From Viridothelium virens (lineage: Eukaryota; Ascomycota; Dothideomycetes; Trypetheliales; Trypetheliaceae), in assembly GCA_010094025.1 (NCBI GenBank), contig ML991876.1, positions 1 through 58,799 of the forward strand: DNA of 58,799 nucleotides, given 5' to 3'. Positions 39,280-50,664 of the stretch are shown one piece after another (positions within the stretch are counted from its first letter, which is position 1; each line of letters starts with the position of its first letter). A program made the position numbers and the translations under genes. The notes beneath the pieces were generated by a model. The model worked only from the letters and a program-made list of their open reading frames with translations, was not told where the DNA came from and did not search any database.

Positions 39280-39428
39280 GACCATTTCACAGCACTTTGC
39301 TGGCAAATGTTCTCATCCGGTGTTCTAAGGATAGAGACCCTCAATCCAGATATCACACCTAGTTTGAGGGTTTTCACCCCCAGAAGCCCGTATGAGAACA
39401 TTTGCCAGCAAAGTGCTGTGAAATGGTC
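39280..39428. repeat. Perfect 37-bp inverted repeat spanning a gene 3' end
   Basis: Left arm 39280-39316 (starts GACCATTTCACAGCAC), right arm 39392-39428, exact reverse complements over 37 bp, with a 75-nt spacer. The spacer has its own 8-bp stem (ACCCTCAA 39337-39344, TTGAGGGT 39364-39371). The minus-strand kinase gene runs through the right arm and stops inside the spacer (stop 39374-39376), so its last 18 codons come from this structure and the left arm falls in the 3' UTR. An RNA of either strand could form a long hairpin. Could be a MITE-like insertion or a functional 3' structure. Confidence 0.93.
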
Positions 39429-42400
39429 CCTTCGCCCACGCTATTCTTCTCGTACGACAGCAGCGGCTTTACCAATTTCTCTCTCTTCGGTGATATGGGC
39501 ATCGTCCACGTCAGCTTCTCCAATGCTAATTTTGCCGCCTCCTCTCTTGCTTCCTCGGAACTCGCATACCATTGCGACGTCTCATGCACCATCCCATCCT
39601 TCACTTTCACTGACCATGCGATCTCCTCCCCATTCTGCCTTTTAAAATAGCGAGGTGGCAAGACTCGGAGGATGGCGCAATAGTGACGGAGCTTATTATC
39701 CCAAGATCTAGTGTCGCCAGAGGGGAGTGAATCGGATATGGTGTTCTTCGGGCTTGCAACGCCACGAAGCATGCCGGGCTTCCGCGGGCTAGACGAGGAG
39801 GTACTGACACTAGTTGCAGAAGAAGCGAATGAGGCACGTGAGAGGCTGGAGAAACCGCCGGAGCTGAGAATTGATGAGGTAGTGGAGACGCGTGAACTCT
39901 GTGAGAAGCGGTCAATGCTTGGTAAGGGACCCGAACGAGATGTCTCCAGCCTGAGTTGCTTGCGTGATGGACCTAGATCAAGTGGCCCAAAGGGTTCGTC
40001 TGTGGAGATTGGCTCGGGTGATTGTAAAGGCGCATCCTGCAGCAGCAATGGCCTGGGTTGATATTCTCGAAAGCTTCCAGACTCACTGTTGCCTGTCTCC
40101 GCATTTGCTCGGTTGCTTCTATTCCGAAAAACTAGGCCGAGAGCTCTCGATCTGTAATTACTGAGCGTCCCGTCGAGCGCCTGAGTAGAAGTCCGAATTT
40201 CTTTTTTACATGATGCTATTACTTTTCGATCTGACGGCTGCTCGATTTTAAAGCGAATTTCGCCCTCTATATCTTCTTCATTTTCAAAAACAATCTTCCT
40301 CAAAGAAACAATGCTTCGTAGACAAATACCAGTCTCGGTCAGGATACACGGGCGGAGTGGTTCGATATAATTGCTTAATCCGTCTTCTCGTTCAAAAACA
40401 GTGACAAGCTCAGCTAGTGTATCTTCAAGAGCTCGTAATTCGACACAGATTTCGCCGATGTCGTGTCTGTAGAGATGGGGCAGTGACATGAGCTGCTCGA
40501 CCGTCGACCTAGTGTTCATGAAAAGCATCAAAGCAGCATTAATTCTGCTCGGTGTGTCTGCACTTGGACACAGAAGGTATTTGAAGGTACCACTATATTC
40601 AATGTCAGACTCCAATGACAATGCTTGAGCAATTGGGTAAGTCTCGAGCTGTTCCCAACCCTCCGCTGCTCTCTCTTCCTCAGACAAGGGGACCAAAGCA
40701 TCGTCAGGAGTGTCGTCGAAAAGCACGAGATCAAGTGGAGGATCGAGGGGCGTGCAGTAAGTACTTGGAAACCAGCCTCGCGCTGGACCATCGTTGAGAA
40801 CACCTTCCCACCAGCCAGAAGGCGAGCGACGGATAATACGAACAATGTCACCTGCCTTGAGCCGTAGTACATTGATCTCGTCCTGTTTCGGCTCAAAAGC
40901 ATAAAGGACCCGCCATCGTTCAGGCTCAGGCGTTGATCTCTCGGAGTTTTCATTCATTTGGGAGACTTGGTACTCAATCCTGACGGCAAGATCCTGGGCA
41001 GCTATCAACGTATCTTCTGTTACTTGCTCCGTGTCTTTTAGTTTCTCTGACATGTCTTTTATACTGTTTGTCATTGCCTCGATCCTTTGAGGAGATTGCA
41101 TGCGCTCAAGGTTTGAAGTAGGTCGCAAAGCTCTCACCCGCGGGTCTTGCCCATAATCGGAACTCTGATGCACTACTTTTTGTCGAACTGTTTCGTCATC
41201 GATCTCTTGAGCGCTGCGCTCTGGAAGCACAAACTCATCGTCAGAGCTACTTGTGAGATCGACTTGCGGACTGCGACCGCCTGGATTCTGCGTTGCTTCC
41301 AGCAGATTGCTGTCTTGTTCTGCAATATCTTCGGCTTTTGAGTCACGACTACCCTCCAGCCATGAATACGAGTCTGCCTGCTTACAAGGATCTGGATACG
41401 GTATGCAGCTCAGGATCTCCGAAATCATTTCCGCTGTTGGCCTTTGATCTGCGGATCGCCTTAGCATCTTTCTGCAGATATCAATGATGCGCAAGATGGA
41501 CGGGTCCGCCTCCTTCTTGAGTTCATCCAGCCAGTCCGCAAGCTCTTCCAATTTCTCCGAATAGGGTCGCGACTCCTTGGATGAGAATTGAAGGCGGGAC
41601 ATGAACTTTCCAACTGATCCCGTCAAACCAACCGTCAGGAGTTCTACAAAAACGCATGCCAAAGAGAAGATATCTGCCTTTCTGCCATGCCTTTCTTTTT
41701 CGTTGATTTCTGGCGCGGCGTACATTGGAGTCTTTGCGCAATTACTAGACGATTCGGAGTCATTCGCAGGGACGGCTCGTGAGGCGCCAAAATCAATTAG
41801 TATGAGCTTCGTGGCCATATTCGCTTCGGTGCGTCTCAAGGCGACAAGGATGTTTGACGGTTTAATGTCTCCATGCCTAATGCTCATGTTGTTAGAGTCG
41901 GGAGCGTGCAGAGCTGCTACCCCAGCGGTTATATCTCTCAACCAATTCAGAATATCTTGTGTGCAGCTCTGTACTTTCCAAGGATTCTCCAAATACTGCT
42001 TTAGGTTCAATTCGGCAGCAGGCTCCATAAGCACATTCAGAGTGGCTCCATCTCTGTATACATCGATGAAACGGGGAATGCTGGGATGAGTCCTAGTCCG
42101 GAGGATTTGGATTTCTCGCTCAAAAGATGCCTCCACCGCAGCTCCGCGCTTCTTTATCTTGACAGATTTTCGAGCATAAGTTTCACCAGTGAATATATTC
42201 TTCACCTTATCCACAGAACCATTCGCACCACGGCCAAGGTGATCAATATAGGTGATATATTTTTGATAAAAAATCAACGGACGCAAGAGTGTCGTGCCAC
42301 TGTCAGGGAGATTCTCAATACCAGATCCACCTGTACTTAGAGCACAAAATGTGCCAGCCTGCGGGCCCGAGTAATGAGTGCTAGACTGACCCTGTCCAGT

Positions 42401-43823
42401 GGTACCTTTCCCGGACTGGTAGCCGCCGCTTGAGCCTCCAGATGGCCCCGTAGCATCATTGTGAGAATTCCCAGATCCGTCATGACCAGTATGACCGTCA
42501 TTATCATCGTCGTCATGTTCATGATACTCGTCACTGCCATCGTCACTTTGGAATTGTTCAGAGTCGCTCCCACTCTGATTTTCGTCCTCGCTCTCATTGG
42601 CTTGGGGAATCCTCCAGTCTTGCCGGACATTCCAGAGCCTACCACCATGGTCCAGATCTCCATATTTGAAATGGCTAATGACATGGTCTCGCCATACAAG
42701 GAGAGTTTCAAACTCTTCCGAGCAAAAGCCACAGAATGTTCTCTTTGCATCCGGATGGAATGTCGAGCTTCTTTCCGTAAGAACGTTTTTGGTCATATCA
42801 TGGCGATCTCTCAAATGACGCCGAAATTTATCCTTGCGTTGATGCATGAAAGGGTCACCGGCTGATTGCTTGAGACATTCTTCACACACGTACACAGTGG
42901 ATGGTCTGCGAACGTCCAGATGACGTTTCAGTGCGTCTACTTTGTCGGTCTGGTAGCAGCAGTCCTTGAAAATGCATTGATATCTTCCTTCACAGCCCCT
43001 AGTTTGATCACATTTGTGTTGGATAGCCTCGTCGGCATATTTCTGTGCAAGTACCTGTCCACTCTGGAGACTTGGTGGAGCAACAGCGGGAGCTTCATGT
43101 TTTATTTCCCCATCGAAACATATCTCTGACTTAACAATCTCAGCAACGTGGCCGATGCCTTTTTGCATCAAGCTCGCAAGATTTTGCAAATGTTCCATTG
43201 TGACCTCAGAAGCGCGGGTATTCGGGGACTGTGACCTGTGATAGGCAAGCCAGTAGCGTATAAGGTCGCGATCGGTCGGAGCAAAATTTTCTTGTGGTGC
43301 TTTTGGACGTTTACCAGCTCGTGGCCGGTCCGACTTATCTTCTGTAAAATTCGCGTTATTACGGCATCTTTTGGGCGGTCTTCTCCAAGTTTTCTCCGGT
43401 GCGGCTGGAGCCAAGGTTGTGTTTTGGGATAGAGGCACTTGAACATTTTGTGAAGGAGTCAGGAACGAGGCTTGTTCGGAGGTTATGTCTAAATTTGGCG
43501 CTTGAGGGTGATTCATGCTCTGATAGCTCATATACTGATCGTTCGTGGCCGCGAGACGATCCGAAGGTTGTGTTCCATACGCAGAATCTTGCGTAAGATC
43601 AGCTGGATTCTAAGTAGGCACAGATTAGAGTCATCTTCCTAAGGCAGTAGTCGGTACGCCCAACACTCACCACGCAACCACCACCGCTTGGCATATCTGT
43701 AGATGCTGAGTGAAAGCTGGGTTCCGTGTAGGCAGTCTCGTGTGGAATGGCTGCCTGCTCATTGTAGCCAAAGCTAACCCACGAACTTTCGTAGGCGCCA
43801 TCGGTCCAGCCTTGTTGGGCCAT
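39374..43823 (-). CDS. Zinc-finger / protein kinase / SH3 / dsRBD-like multidomain protein
   Basis: Two exons: 43823-43671 and 43609-39374 with a 61-nt intron (GTGAGT..TTAG); 1462 aa. Order: C2H2-like zinc fingers about 250-365 (CIFKDCCYQTDKVDALKRH, YVCEECLK, TFCGFCSEEF with a distal H..SH); an acidic Asp/Ser/Gly linker; a Ser/Thr kinase domain about 500-770 with LGRGANGSVDKV, catalytic loop HGDIKPSNIL (HGD in place of HRD), IDFGAS and CAKTPMYAAPE; an SH3 domain about 945-1000 (VLYAFEPKQDEINVLRLKAG, then SGWWEGVLNDGPARGWFPST); helical region; Ser-rich stretch; and a C-terminal block about 1355-1425 that looks like a dsRNA-binding fold (LRHYCAILRVLPPRYF ... AREEAAKLALEKLTW). The final 18 codons derive from an inverted repeat. 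An upstream exon ending near MHVDENAR with donor GTGAGA at about 43918 could extend the N-terminus in frame. Presumed cytosolic or nuclear signalling protein; substrates unknown. Confidence 0.85.
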
Positions 43824-44865
43824 GATCGAGTTTGAGGAGCGGCTTGAGGCAGGCTGTGGTCCGGCCTTGAGTTCATTGAGGTAAAAGAGGCGTGACAAAA
43901 TTTAGAAATTGGTCTCACCCGCGCGTTTTCATCAACATGCATCTTGGTGCCCCTCGGTAGGATATCATTAAGACGTTCGCCCACTTCGGTGGTGCTTTCG
44001 CCCTCTTTGCCCAAAGAGCGGGCGACTGCCTAAAGAGGGGCAACGCAAGTAAGAGCACCATCTCTGAAGATGGCAAAGCCATCCTTAATTGCAACCAATG
44101 GCAATATTTCTGGACAGTAGAACGAGTGCCTCCAGAAGGAAAGATTAACGAGGCGCTATCGTAGCGAATTGAGTTCGGCTGCAAGGTCTGGAAAAGCAGA
44201 ACCAGGCGTAAAACCTACCGACGATACGGAGACCATCCTTCATATAATTAGGTACCTAAGGTACCGTACCTAAGCGTGCTAAGGCACCAGAGTGGTTTTC
44301 CTCCCGTCCATTCCAGGTGAGGTGTCACGCGGTGGTCAAAAAAATCGGTACTCTACACCAAATTGGGTGGGGGCCATCAAAGCAGCCGCACCAGCAAATT
44401 GTTCATAGAATTTATCTAATTTATATCGCCCACAATATATTTTCTCTCAAGGAAAAGAGTTTATAGAATACGTTAAGCCAGAGTTTACAGCTATGTAGTT
44501 TTTTAAAAATAGAAGGTTGTGGTTGGCTCATATAACACGGGTCTAATTTTTTTTTACGGTCGACAGGGAGAAATACGTCGAGCTTGCTACACGTGACGTT
44601 ACATCCCTGTCGTTATTATCCGCGAAAAGTTGTTGCGCATCGGTGGCCACCGATCGTCCTTTTCATCTATTGAGTCAACTTCACCATCTCCACTACTGTA
44701 CTGGACTTTCTTTGCTTTCTGCCAACTCAGGACCCGGGACTTCAGCCTCTTTGCTGTGTTCGAGCACTCCCCCGCCTATCAAGATAGTCGGAACAATTCA
44801 TCGCAACCGCGCTCACCTCCGAACATCCCCTTGGTCCAGTCTTCGGTAGAATCCTGTGCGCAAAG
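43824..44865. other. Divergent spacer: kinase gene leader and TIM17 promoter
   Basis: About 1 kb. The minus strand at 43824-43945 may contain an extra 5' exon of the kinase gene (in-frame residues AGPQPASSRSSNSI before its Met after splicing). Around 44249-44275 stands a GGTACC-rich run (TAGGTACCTAAGGTACC), a type of repeat often seen in fungal intergenic DNA. The rest is AT-rich. Confidence 0.45.
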
Positions 44866-45701
44866 ATGGACCACTCGAGAGATCCCTGTCCATGGGTGGC
44901 GCTTTCTGATTTCGGTGGTAAGCAGAATAGCTTCCTCTATATTTGTAGCTGATTTGCTGTTGCTAACGAAATTAGGTGCATTTGCTGTAGGGCTTCTTTT
45001 CAAGATCTTCGAGAGGAAATACTAACGACAAGTGTAGATGGGGGTATGCAGAAGAGTCCTTCAGTTTGATATATTATGGAACATATTTGAGAGAAGTGCT
45101 GACGATCAGTGCTCAGGCAATAGGCGGTGCAGGTATCTTTCGACCCTCTCTATACAAGCAAGTGTCCATGACTTATCATACACAGTGTGGCACGGCGTGA
45201 AAGGCTTCCGTAATAGTCCTTATGGTGAAAGAAGGATAGGCGGTACGCAGTCGAAAGCGAGGACAGGCAAGATGACTATGACTGACTACTATAAGCAATA
45301 ACGGCTATCAAAGCACGAGCGCCTGTACTCGGTGGCAACTTTGGCGTTTGGGGCGGCTTATTCTCGACATTCGATTGCGCAGTGAAGGGTGTACGGTATG
45401 AGCAACCCATAAAGAGGCTACTCGAAAATGGCTAGTCGCAAGTGAGATGCTGATACGGAACGATAGAAGGAAGGAAGATCCCTGGAACGCCATCATCGCA
45501 GGATTTTTTACTGGTGGTTCCTTAGCAGTCCGTGGTGGTGCACGAGCTATGCGAAACAGCGCGATTGGTTGTGCTATCCTCCTTGCAGTCATCGAAGGTG
45601 TTGGCATCGGATTCCAACGTATGATGGCCGAAAATACCAAGCTGGAACTTCCCCCTCCACCTCCACAGGCAGAAGGCAATAAGATTGCGGCACCAGCGTG
45701 A
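44866..45701 (+). CDS. TIM17: Mitochondrial inner-membrane translocase subunit Tim17
   Basis: Core subunit of the TIM23 presequence translocase. Seven exons by eye: 44866-44917, 44976-44986 (11 nt), 45038-45043 (6 nt), 45117-45132 (16 nt), 45186-45242, 45296-45395, 45467-45701; sum 477 nt, 158 aa, normal for Tim17. Spliced protein: [20 protein letters not shown], then [80 protein letters not shown] and a Pro-rich tail (LELPPPPPQ). The 6-nt exon encodes Met-Gly and completes the conserved FAMGAIGG segment; each junction uses GT-AG and keeps frame. Four hydrophobic spans with Gly-zipper spacing are typical for the Tim17/22/23 family. The conserved CPW near the N-terminus is kept. Confidence 0.93.
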
Positions 45702-46701
45702 ATCCCATTGGCACAGGATACGGTCTGGACCGAGCATTACTTCGATGGGAATTAATTATCAGGGCATAGTTGGGAGCTGGCGAATTTGCGACTACGCTTT
45801 CGAAGCCTTCCAACGTTACCTAGGTTGCATCAAAGGCGTCATGGAGCGATTGTGCTTAGGTCTCTACTCTTCCTTGTTGAGCGATACATGGCATCATTCA
45901 TGGGAATGTTGCTTGCTTCTGTACAATATTTCCGGAATAATAGACTTTTTGAAAGGACATCATAGCTATCTTGAAGTTTGCAAATGGCTTACTTTGTCTA
46001 GCATTGTTATCCTCCTCGTCGTATCGTCAGATTCATGTCTTAAATTACCTTGGAGCCTCAAGTTTTTGAATCACGACATTTCCTTGGCCTCGGTCGTGAT
46101 GCCCCGCCAAGTTGGAACCATTCCTCACATGCGCAAGCTCCATACTCTATGCAGAATGACTCTTCTCCGCTGCGCTATGTAGAATGACGAAGTGGGGCAG
46201 AAGCTTCAGTGTTCTTCCCCATCAGAGAAAGATTAAGAGCGGCTTTGATATCTTTTCAGTGATTTCTTTCCACCTTCAGGTTCTCTCGCTCTTGTTAATA
46301 TTAAGAAAAGAAAAGAAAATTGATAAATTATCCTTTCAAGAATTATCATTAAAAAAAAAAGGCTGCGCTCTAAAGAGTATCTGATGCGCAAAGGCTCTTT
46401 TCCGAGCCCAAGACTTCAACAAAGCACATTCCGATGTCTTGACGTTATATCTCCACATAAAAGAGAATACTCACCAAGGTGTAGAGATCTATATAAGGAT
46501 TCCTGAGAAACTCCCAGAAGGTACTGAGGGTCAAGATACAGCCCACTGCTGGTAGCACCGCTGATCGCACAGGTATCTCTTAATTCAAGAAGCGCAAGAA
46601 AGAACCCAGAAACTAGTCGTATAAGGGCCCATAGAAGAACCCTCTGATAGTCCTATTTCAGCTCCAGTCCACCCGAAACGTCGGCCACAACATCATTGAA
46701 A
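45702..46701. other. Intergenic between TIM17 and the aminopeptidase
   Basis: 1 kb. A plus-strand 165-codon frame (45685-46182) overlaps the TIM17 end, starts within it and has no domain; rejected. There is an A-rich tract at 46350-46362. No gene seen. Confidence 0.45.
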
Positions 46702-47886
46702 ATGCGCATCCGCGACCTCGGCTACGCTCCATCCTCTCTCCCCCCCGGGCCAAGCAACTCCCTCCTCGACATTCCCGGCGTCTCTATCGGGCAAACCACA
46801 CAGCACGACGGCTCCACGCACAAAGGCGTGACGGCCATCTTCCCGCGGCCGACTTCCTCGATCCAAACCCCGTGCTACGCGGGCATCTCGGTGCTCAACG
46901 GCAACGGCGAGATGACGGGCAAGTTCCAGGTCGCCGACTGGGGCTTCACAAACACTCCGATCCTGCTGACCAACAGCTGCAGCCTCGGGGTGGCGATTGA
47001 CGAGGCGTGGAAGTGGTTGCTTGACCGTATGGATGCGCAGGGCATGGATGAGCTGGCGCAGGCGAGGAATTATGGGACCCCAGTGGTGGCGGAGACGGCG
47101 GATTGGTATCTGAATGGGGCGAGGGAGAGCCGGATTGACGGGAGGTATGTACGGGAGGCGCTTGAAATGGCGGCGGCGGGGGCGCAGAAGGAGGTGAAGG
47201 AGGGGAGTGAGGGGGGAGGGGCGGGTATGACGTGCCATCAATTTAAGGGGGGCACCGGAACGAGCAGTCGTGTGGTGGCTACGGGGGGAAGTAAGGAGTA
47301 TAGCGTAGGTGTGCTGGTGCAGAGTAATTATGGCCACATGCCGGATTTGAGGATTGGGGGTGTCCCCGTGGGAAAGGTGCTGAAAAAGGAGCTGGATGAA
47401 AGGGGCGAAAGCTTGATGACGTATGAAAAGAAGGTTGAAAGATCAGCGGCGGGGACGAAGTCAGAAGAAGGGAGTATTGTTATTGTCATTATTACGGATG
47501 CGCCACTGTTGCCCACGCAGCTTCAGCGCCTGGCAAGACACGCAGGAGTGGGACTCGCTCAAGTAGGCGGGCCCGCGAGTACTGGACGAACGCATTCGGG
47601 TGATATTTTCCTCGCGCTATCGACGGCGGCTCAGCCTGTGGAACAGCTAAGTCCCGAAATAAAGCTGAAGACTTTGAACCCCACAGAGACTTATTCGGTG
47701 GATGTGGTCAAGAATGAGAGTATCGATGCTTTCTTTTGCGCTGCAGCAGAAGCAACGGAGGAAGCGATATTGAATTCTCTGGTAGCCGCGAGGGACGGAA
47801 TGACGGGGATTAAGGGACGAAGAGTGGAGGGATTACCAGTAGAGAGGGTGAAAGAGTTGTTGGAGAAGCATCTAGTCAAGGTATGA
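46702..47886 (+). CDS. DmpA-type aminopeptidase (peptidase family S58)
   Basis: 394 aa, single exon. I start at ATG 46702 (MRIRDLGYAPS...); the frame also reads two codons upstream from a non-ATG. It belongs to the P1/DmpA Ntn-hydrolase-like family, which removes N-terminal residues (D- or L-amino acids, beta-amino acids in some members) and is activated by self-cleavage before a Ser. Here the cleavage site is in EEGSIVIVIITDAPLLP, giving Ser258 as nucleophile. Other hallmarks: NSLLDIPGVSIGQTT, KGVTAIFPRP, GNGEMTGKFQVADWGFTNTP, GGTGTSSRVV, VLVQSNYGHMPDLRI (the conserved Asn) and APLLPTQLQRLARHAGVGLA. All catalytic features are present. No signal peptide. Substrate cannot be told from sequence. 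Confidence 0.9.
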   Translation: MRIRDLGYAPSSLPPGPSNSLLDIPGVSIGQTTQHDGSTHKGVTAIFPRPTSSIQTPCYAGISVLNGNGEMTGKFQVADWGFTNTPILLTNSCSLGVAIDEAWKWLLDRMDAQGMDELAQARNYGTPVVAETADWYLNGARESRIDGRYVREALEMAAAGAQKEVKEGSEGGGAGMTCHQFKGGTGTSSRVVATGGSKEYSVGVLVQSNYGHMPDLRIGGVPVGKVLKKELDERGESLMTYEKKVERSAAGTKSEEGSIVIVIITDAPLLPTQLQRLARHAGVGLAQVGGPASTGRTHSGDIFLALSTAAQPVEQLSPEIKLKTLNPTETYSVDVVKNESIDAFFCAAAEATEEAILNSLVAARDGMTGIKGRRVEGLPVERVKELLEKHLVKV

Positions 47887-48381
47887 TGGGGATGCGTCGT
47901 CTGCGAGCTGGAGGGAGTAAAGTTAGCTTTGTCATGTCCAGTTCTTAGGCCGTGGCGTTTCGATACTTCTTTGCCTTTCTTTCTTCTTCTCCCTTGTCAC
48001 CGTACAATTCCATTTGATCCCTACAGAATGTCGGCACAGTACAACTTCGCTTCAGGAGCCCGAAAACCTGCAGAGGTAAGATCGTTTGCCGATTATAATG
48101 ATGTCCACCTTCCTACTGGACTGTGGGTGGGATTTAGACCAGACTTTTCGCATTGACCGCCCTCTTTTGTATTGTTTGGTTCTAATTATCAAAGAAGGTC
48201 TACCAAAGTTTTCTAACATTAGGCCGGCCAACGAAGCGAAGTCATTACTCAGGAAACCCTATAAATTGCCAGTCCGTCGGCTGTTGCGAAACTCCAAACT
48301 GCCGATTCAAGAAACATCATGCTTAGTCTACAGCCTTGCTTTCAGCCGAAGGTTGACTCACTACTGCATCCCTCATGCCAT
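47887..48381. other. Spacer with a possible two-exon minigene
   Basis: ATG at 48028 opens MSAQYNFASGARKPAE, followed by a good donor (GTAAGATCG at 48076); an acceptor TTAG near 48220-48223 would join 13 further codons and a stop, giving a 29-aa peptide. This rests only on splice signals and frame, so it is a weak suggestion. Otherwise nothing in the spacer. Confidence 0.2.
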
Positions 48382-50664
48382 CTAGAAGCCGCCTGCTCCC
48401 TGCACTCTTTTCACTGCTCCTACAATACCTTTCGCCCAACTAAATTTGCCTGCATCCACACCGATACTTCCGTTTGCCAGCTCGCCATTCCCATCAAGCC
48501 AGCACCCCGCCTTGTCACCCTCCTTAACCGCCTTACCAAATCTATCCGTATTTTGACCCCTCTTCAATCCCTCCTCCCATCTCCGACACGTCTCTTCATC
48601 ATCAACCATGATATTCACCTCCTGCGAATGATACCAACTCTGGGCGTCCTGATTCCCGTTTCCCATGATGCCCACCGCAGAGTCCACGATCATGATCTTG
48701 ATATGGCACGAACGTGACTTGAAGCTGTTGTGAATTGGCAGATTCTGGTCGGCTGCGACGTAAAAGTAAATATCCAGACGGTCACGGGCTTCAGGATCAT
48801 CCTCAAGCTGCTTGTATAGCTTGTGCGCAACGCCCTCATTATGTCCACCTTGCATAGGAAGAAGTTCGCCAGCATCGTTGTAGCCTAGGCAGACGTAGTA
48901 TGTTACCGTAACGCCGCGCTTTACTGCATCAATGAGCGCGGGTAACAGCGGTGCGGCGTTCAGATCGGGGGTCTGAATGAAGACATGATTTTTTGCGTTC
49001 CGTACGGCGGAGAGCCAGGCTTCATTTTGCGGGTTGTAGACACTGCTGTGGTTGGGAGCGCCGAAGGGTTTGCGATTGACCATAGCAATGGGGAATGGTT
49101 TGTGGACGGGATGCGGAATATAAGGAGTAGGTTCATGGCCAGGTGGAGGAGGTTCTGCGGTGGCTTTGCGGTCATCATGTGTGTTTTGGTTTAGATGGCG
49201 GGAGAGCGCTTCCATAACGCCTTCGTTTTCCTTCGGCGAGACGGCTGCTTGCATGCGATGGACTTCACCGGCAATGTCGGCGTCGTAGTGGGGATCTCCG
49301 GGAAGATGCTCTGGAAGATGCTCTTTCTGCCCATCTGTAGTGACTTCGGCGAGGCTCCGAGCATTTCCAGTCTCTGGGACATCGGGTTTATGCAGGTTCT
49401 TGAATGATTCTCGTGAGAATGCGGGCAGTCCTCCTTCTGTTGCGGGAGTGCTGTGGCTCGGCAGAGGAGGATCTAGTGTGTTGCCCCAAGAAATGAGAGC
49501 TGTGTCGTAGAAAGAGTCGACAATTGGGCCTTCAAGATGTGTCATCATTTCTAGATTATCATTTTTCTAGCAAAGCTATTCAGTCAACTGTCCCATTTGT
49601 CTGCTTGAATACTCTTACCTGGATATTATTGCTGCTTACGACCGCAAATTTCCTGTCCACCACCATGAACTTGGAATGAAAAGTGCCAAGAGCCGGTCGG
49701 TGATAATTCACAACCTCCATGTCGATGTTGGGTAGTTCCTCCGGACTCGGTAGGCGGACATTCTCCCCGGTATAAGTTGCCATCGGAACTTTTTGGTGGT
49801 TGTCCAGTAGCTGTTTAATGTTGCCCCTGTCATACATAAGTTTGACAATGGCCTTCTCTCCTCGTTCCCCTGCCTTCTTTGACAGTTCCCGCAATGCATC
49901 TGTGATGAACCTTGTGGCGTCCGAATCCATCCAATAGTTCGTGGCCAGAAAGACTTCCTTCTCAGCTCTCGCGATGAGGTTGGACTATCCCCCATTAGCA
50001 AAGTTTGCATCTCCACAGCACCTATTCCACAATGCTTTCCCGTTTTTCGAGGTGAAGACTAAATCCGACCCACCATATGCCGACAGATATCCCAAACACT
50101 CCCCACTACCGTTAGGGGCACCACTCCACTCCTTCCCATCAGACACGGACTACACACCCCTTCCAACTTTTCCCCTTCCAGCGTCAGTAGCGCATCCCGA
50201 TAAATCCTCAGAAACAGCTCGCTCGGCTCCCTCCCACCATGCTCCAATCCCCAGTCTCCGCAGCTCTTCGCTTTCTCAAGCTCCTCAGCGCTCGCTGGCC
50301 TCCGTTCATGTGGGGCCGGCGCGTCAAGAACCTCTGGGTGGGATGCACCAAAGACTTGCTTTGCGGCTTCGGCGGGGGCGAGGGAGGGGTCCTGCGAGAG
50401 GGCGTGGGAGACAGACTTAGTGGGATCGCGGCAGAGGGAGATGAGGTGGTCGGAGAGGTGGTGGTGCTTCATGGTGAGAGTGCGGGAGAGAAGGGACGAT
50501 CGGGGAATCGATTGAGGATAGAGTTGGGAGTAGAGGAAGGGTGCGAGGGCAAGGGCGGAGGCGATTGAGATTGTGGTGAAGAGAAAGAGGAATGCAGACG
50601 CCGGAGTACTAGAAGTAATCGAGTGAAGAGTAAGATTGGAAAGAGGAGAATGCAAGCTACTCAT
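48382..50664 (-). CDS. Phospholipase D superfamily protein (two HKD-type motifs)
   Basis: Three exons: 50664-50074, 49984-49619, 49566-48382; 713 aa. An N-terminal hydrophobic span (about 20-45, ASAFLFLFTTISIASALALA) suggests a membrane anchor. HKD-type motif 1 in exon 2: HSKFMVVDRKFAVVSSNN; motif 2: HIKIMIVDSAVGIMGNGNQD; both have H.K....D and the trailing Asn. Other landmarks are EVFLATNYWMDSD and NIQKNDNLEMMTHLEGPIVD across the second junction. The pairing of motifs with cardiolipin-synthase/PLD-like spacing and a long linker between them matches a fungal PLD-like family of unsettled substrate (phosphatidyl transfer or hydrolysis). Intron 1 uses donor GTGGGT; intron 2 acceptor GCTAG was chosen because it restores the conserved NDNLE segment. 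Confidence 0.88.

Noticed and set aside
44249-44275. GGTACC-rich palindromic run as a regulatory operator
   Set aside because: Such runs are common in fungal intergenic DNA; no second copy or associated gene logic was seen, so only noted in the spacer description.
45685-46182. 165-codon plus-strand frame
   Set aside because: It begins inside the last TIM17 exon in another frame and shows no domain; likely 3' UTR.
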